A stretch of 22,032 bases of DNA. It comes from an uncultured Ruminococcus sp. (GTDB taxonomy: Bacteria; Bacillota; Clostridia; Oscillospirales; Ruminococcaceae). Below are positions 20,400-22,032 of the stretch, one piece after another (position 1 is the stretch's first letter; each line of letters starts with the position of its first letter). The translations under genes were made by a program, and so were the position numbers. The stretch spans positions 1 through 22,032 of the forward strand of contig CABQIF010000025.1 in the NCBI GenBank assembly GCA_902464115.1, written 5' to 3'. Under the pieces are notes generated by a model, which saw only the letters and a program-made list of their open reading frames with translations, was not told the DNA's origin and searched no databases.

Positions 20400-22032
20400 T
20401 TAGCCTTCGTACCACATAGAGCCTTCCAGAGACTTCAGGGACGGAACAACATCCGGCCATGTCGGTTCCTGACCAGCTGCCTTCTTAGCATAGTAAGTCA
20501 GATCATAAACTGCGTCAGTTACTTCCATCAACTTGCCCTCTGTATTCTCGCCAGCCTTAGATTCTGTATCAATATCTGCCAGGAAGAATGCCAGCTTGTT
20601 CAGCAGCGGATCATCATTGAATACGATGCCTTCCTGACCAGCAGCAACCTTTGCATAGTAAGTCAGGATTGTAACAGCATCCGGTACATTTACCAGACCA
20701 TCCAGGTCAGCGTCACCCTTAACACCGATATAAACGGTCGGAGTAGCATCCGGAATCAGAACATTTTCTGTACCGTTGTTGTAATATGCCTGAACTTTGC
20801 CTACAAAGTAGTTCGGAGTCTGGCCATAGGTGCTCTTCGGAGTTGCACCGTTGAAGTTTACCTTGTCCATGATATCTACGTTAGAAACAATGTTGCCTTC
20901 GCTGTCTGTTTCAATCAGGGATACAGAATTGAACAGGTCAGTTGCCTTGAATTCTCTTTCATCTACAGAGAAGTAGAAGTTCGGATCCTTCAGTTCGAAG
21001 ATAATGGTTGTTACGTTCGGCAGCGGCTGTGTAGTAGTGGTGGTTGTAGTTGTAGTTGTAGTTGTAGTTGTTGTAGTAGTTGTTGTAGTAGTTGTTGTGG
21101 TGGTTGTTGTAGTAGTTGTTGTGGTGGTAGATTCAGTTGTAGTTGTAGCTGCTTCTGTTGTGGTTGTAGCTGCTTCTGTTGTGGTTGTAGCTGCTTCCGT
21201 TGTGGTTGTAGCTGCTTCTGTTGTAGTTGTAGCTGCTTCTGTTGTAGTTGTAGCTGCTTCTGTTGTAGTAGTTACTGCTGCAGTTGTTGTAGCTGCTTCT
21301 GTTGTAGTAGTTACTGCTGCGGTTGTGGTTGTAGCTGCAGTTGTGGTTGTTTCGCTCGGAACAACTACACAGATGCTGCCATCCCGTCTTACATACTGAT
21401 CGTACGGAATTTCAATCAATGCACCATCCACATAAGAACCGCACTGGGTTGCAGTTTCGCCGTGTTCGCCAACAGCTTCGCTCCAAGTCAGCGGGAATTC
21501 ATAGTAGCTTACTTCGTTGCCTTCATCATCTGTACCAGTTACCAGGCTAATGCCATACTGATCAGCGATGCTCTTAACAGTTGCTGCATCCGGAATATCG
21601 TAAACGAGTTCGCCGATTGCAGAGCCATCAGCAGTCTTTGCGTTGTTGGTGTTGTTTACATCGTTGGAAGCAAATGCAAACCGGAGCTGCGGAGCGTTAT
21701 CCAACCAAGTGGTACCGCCTTCGCCAGCCAGCTGTGTATCATAGTCAGCGTTCTTGTTCAGCCCTACATAGTTACCAGCTGCCAAGAGAGCCTTTGCAGC
21801 ATCGCCTTCCAGACGAATGTTTGCAGAGTTGATGCCAGGGTCGCCATAAACCTTCGGAGCAACAGCAGAAGCGGACTTCTGACCAGCCTTTACAAAGGTT
21901 CTCGGTTCATAAGAACCATCTGCCTTATACTTACCAAGTACCCATTCGAAGGAGTCACCATTGTAAGTAACAGTGGTGGTAGTAGTTGTAGTAGTGGTTG
22001 TAGTTGTTCCAGTTGTTGTAGTAGTGGTTGTA
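20400..22032 (-). CDS. Scaffoldin-like cell-surface protein: Thr-linker, cohesin-like module, Thr-linker, X module and dockerin (5' partial)
   Basis: The frame is open to the window edge, so the N-terminus is missing. Reading from the edge: a Thr-rich linker (about 21966-22032); a module of about 195 aa (about 21365-21965) with cohesin-like marks such as AGQKSA, GDPGINSANI, LRFAFASND, ADGSAIGELVYD and a final DGSICVV strand; a Thr-rich linker (21030-21360); an X module (about 20718-21020) ending TVYIGVKG; and a dockerin. Its first calcium loop is GDADLDGLVNVPDAV (from 20717); the second carries an insertion before MEVTDAVYDLTYYAKKA. This arrangement resembles the XDoc dyads of R. flavefaciens CttA and ScaB, which attach to the wall-anchored scaffoldin ScaE. 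The protein is therefore probably an adaptor scaffoldin or substrate-binding surface protein. The cohesin label is tentative; a CBM or other beta-sandwich is possible. Confidence 0.82.
   Translation of the reverse strand, partial: TTTTTTTGTTTTTTTTTTTTVTYNGDSFEWVLGKYKADGSYEPRTFVKAGQKSASAVAPKVYGDPGINSANIRLEGDAAKALLAAGNYVGLNKNADYDTQLAGEGGTTWLDNAPQLRFAFASNDVNNTNNAKTADGSAIGELVYDIPDAATVKSIADQYGISLVTGTDDEGNEVSYYEFPLTWSEAVGEHGETATQCGSYVDGALIEIPYDQYVRRDGSICVVVPSETTTTAATTTTAAVTTTTEAATTTAAVTTTTEAATTTTEAATTTTEAATTTTEAATTTTEAATTTTEAATTTTESTTTTTTTTTTTTTTTTTTTTTTTTTTTTTTTTTQPLPNVTTIIFELKDPNFYFSVDEREFKATDLFNSVSLIETDSEGNIVSNVDIMDKVNFNGATPKSTYGQTPNYFVGKVQAYYNNGTENVLIPDATPTVYIGVKGDADLDGLVNVPDAVTILTYYAKVAAGQEGIVFNDDPLLNKLAFFLADIDTESKAGENTEGKLMEVTDAVYDLTYYAKKAAGQEPTWPDVVPSLKSLEGSMWYEG
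21030..21128 (-). repeat. Run of 33 threonine codons
   Basis: Thirty-three consecutive Thr codons, a mix of ACA, ACT and ACC, form a homopolymeric linker next to the X module. The DNA is a near-perfect trinucleotide repeat and a likely target for length change by slippage. Confidence 0.93.
21132..21355 (-). repeat. 21-bp tandem repeats encoding EAATTTT linker units
   Basis: On the plus strand the word GCTGCTTC occurs at 21148, 21169, 21190, 21211, 21232 and 21253, exactly 21 bp apart, and again at 21292 after a variant unit. Each unit encodes Glu-Ala-Ala-Thr4. The rest is made of related AAV/AATTT variants. Confidence 0.92.

Noticed and set aside
21130..21360. CRISPR-like spacing of repeats
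   Set aside because: The units are contiguous coding repeats of 21 bp without unique spacers.
21004..21399. Plus-strand poly-valine frame opposite the Thr linker
   Set aside because: It is the complement of the Thr codon repeats and only reflects their composition.
21783..21785. Start of the dockerin gene at a TTG near 21785
   Set aside because: The same frame continues without a stop to the window edge and encodes the first half of the module and another Thr linker.

Overview
The window comes from a low-to-moderate GC Gram-positive anaerobe, most likely a cellulosome-forming Ruminococcus or close relative (Oscillospiraceae). The main evidence is a Thr-linker protein at the right end that finishes in an X module plus dockerin resembling those of R. 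flavefaciens CttA and ScaB. Firmicutes-type gene order (SRP RNA, dnaX, ybaB, recR), strong AGGAGG ribosome binding sites and near-consensus sigma-A promoters agree. No mobile element, CRISPR array or tRNA was seen; this is mostly chromosomal backbone with glycan-related genes.

Layout. 1-2010: murT (5' end probably outside the window) and gatD, overlapping by ATGA. They belong to the peptidoglycan-amidating pair, but the expected glutaminase Cys and His are absent in GatD, and the MurT Asp thought to complete the triad is Glu. 2024-2760: terminator and a HAD phosphatase. 2764-3112: gene-free and packed with hairpins, four of them nearly back to back. 3113-5500: trmN6, rsmI and a PHP histidinol-phosphatase-type gene, probably one operon. 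5559-9575 (minus): a GH95 glycosidase and a GH26 lipoprotein with a CBM-like domain, probably co-transcribed for hemicellulose or glycan breakdown. 9768-12413: a consensus promoter driving a membrane CapD/PglF-type nucleotide-sugar dehydratase and a PglC/WcaJ-type phosphoglycosyl transferase, which would start a lipid-linked glycan. 12462-13562 (minus): a COG5610-like HAD protein often found near polysaccharide genes. 13623-16433 (minus): recR, ybaB, dnaX and the SRP RNA gene. 16526-17561: an alpha/beta hydrolase. 17613-18034: rnpB with a textbook promoter and terminator. 18131-18826: an SGNH hydrolase. 18879-20271 (minus): a DEDDh exonuclease and an MntP-type manganese exporter. 20400-22032 (minus): the dockerin protein, continuing past the window edge.

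Most worth following up: the MurT-GatD pair without its catalytic triad; the A9 tract just after the unclear start of the CapD-type gene, where losing one A would join an ATG-initiated frame to the gene; the XDoc scaffoldin-like protein with 33 consecutive Thr codons and exact 21-bp repeats; the hairpin cluster upstream of trmN6; and the two non-coding RNAs, which protein-only annotation would miss.
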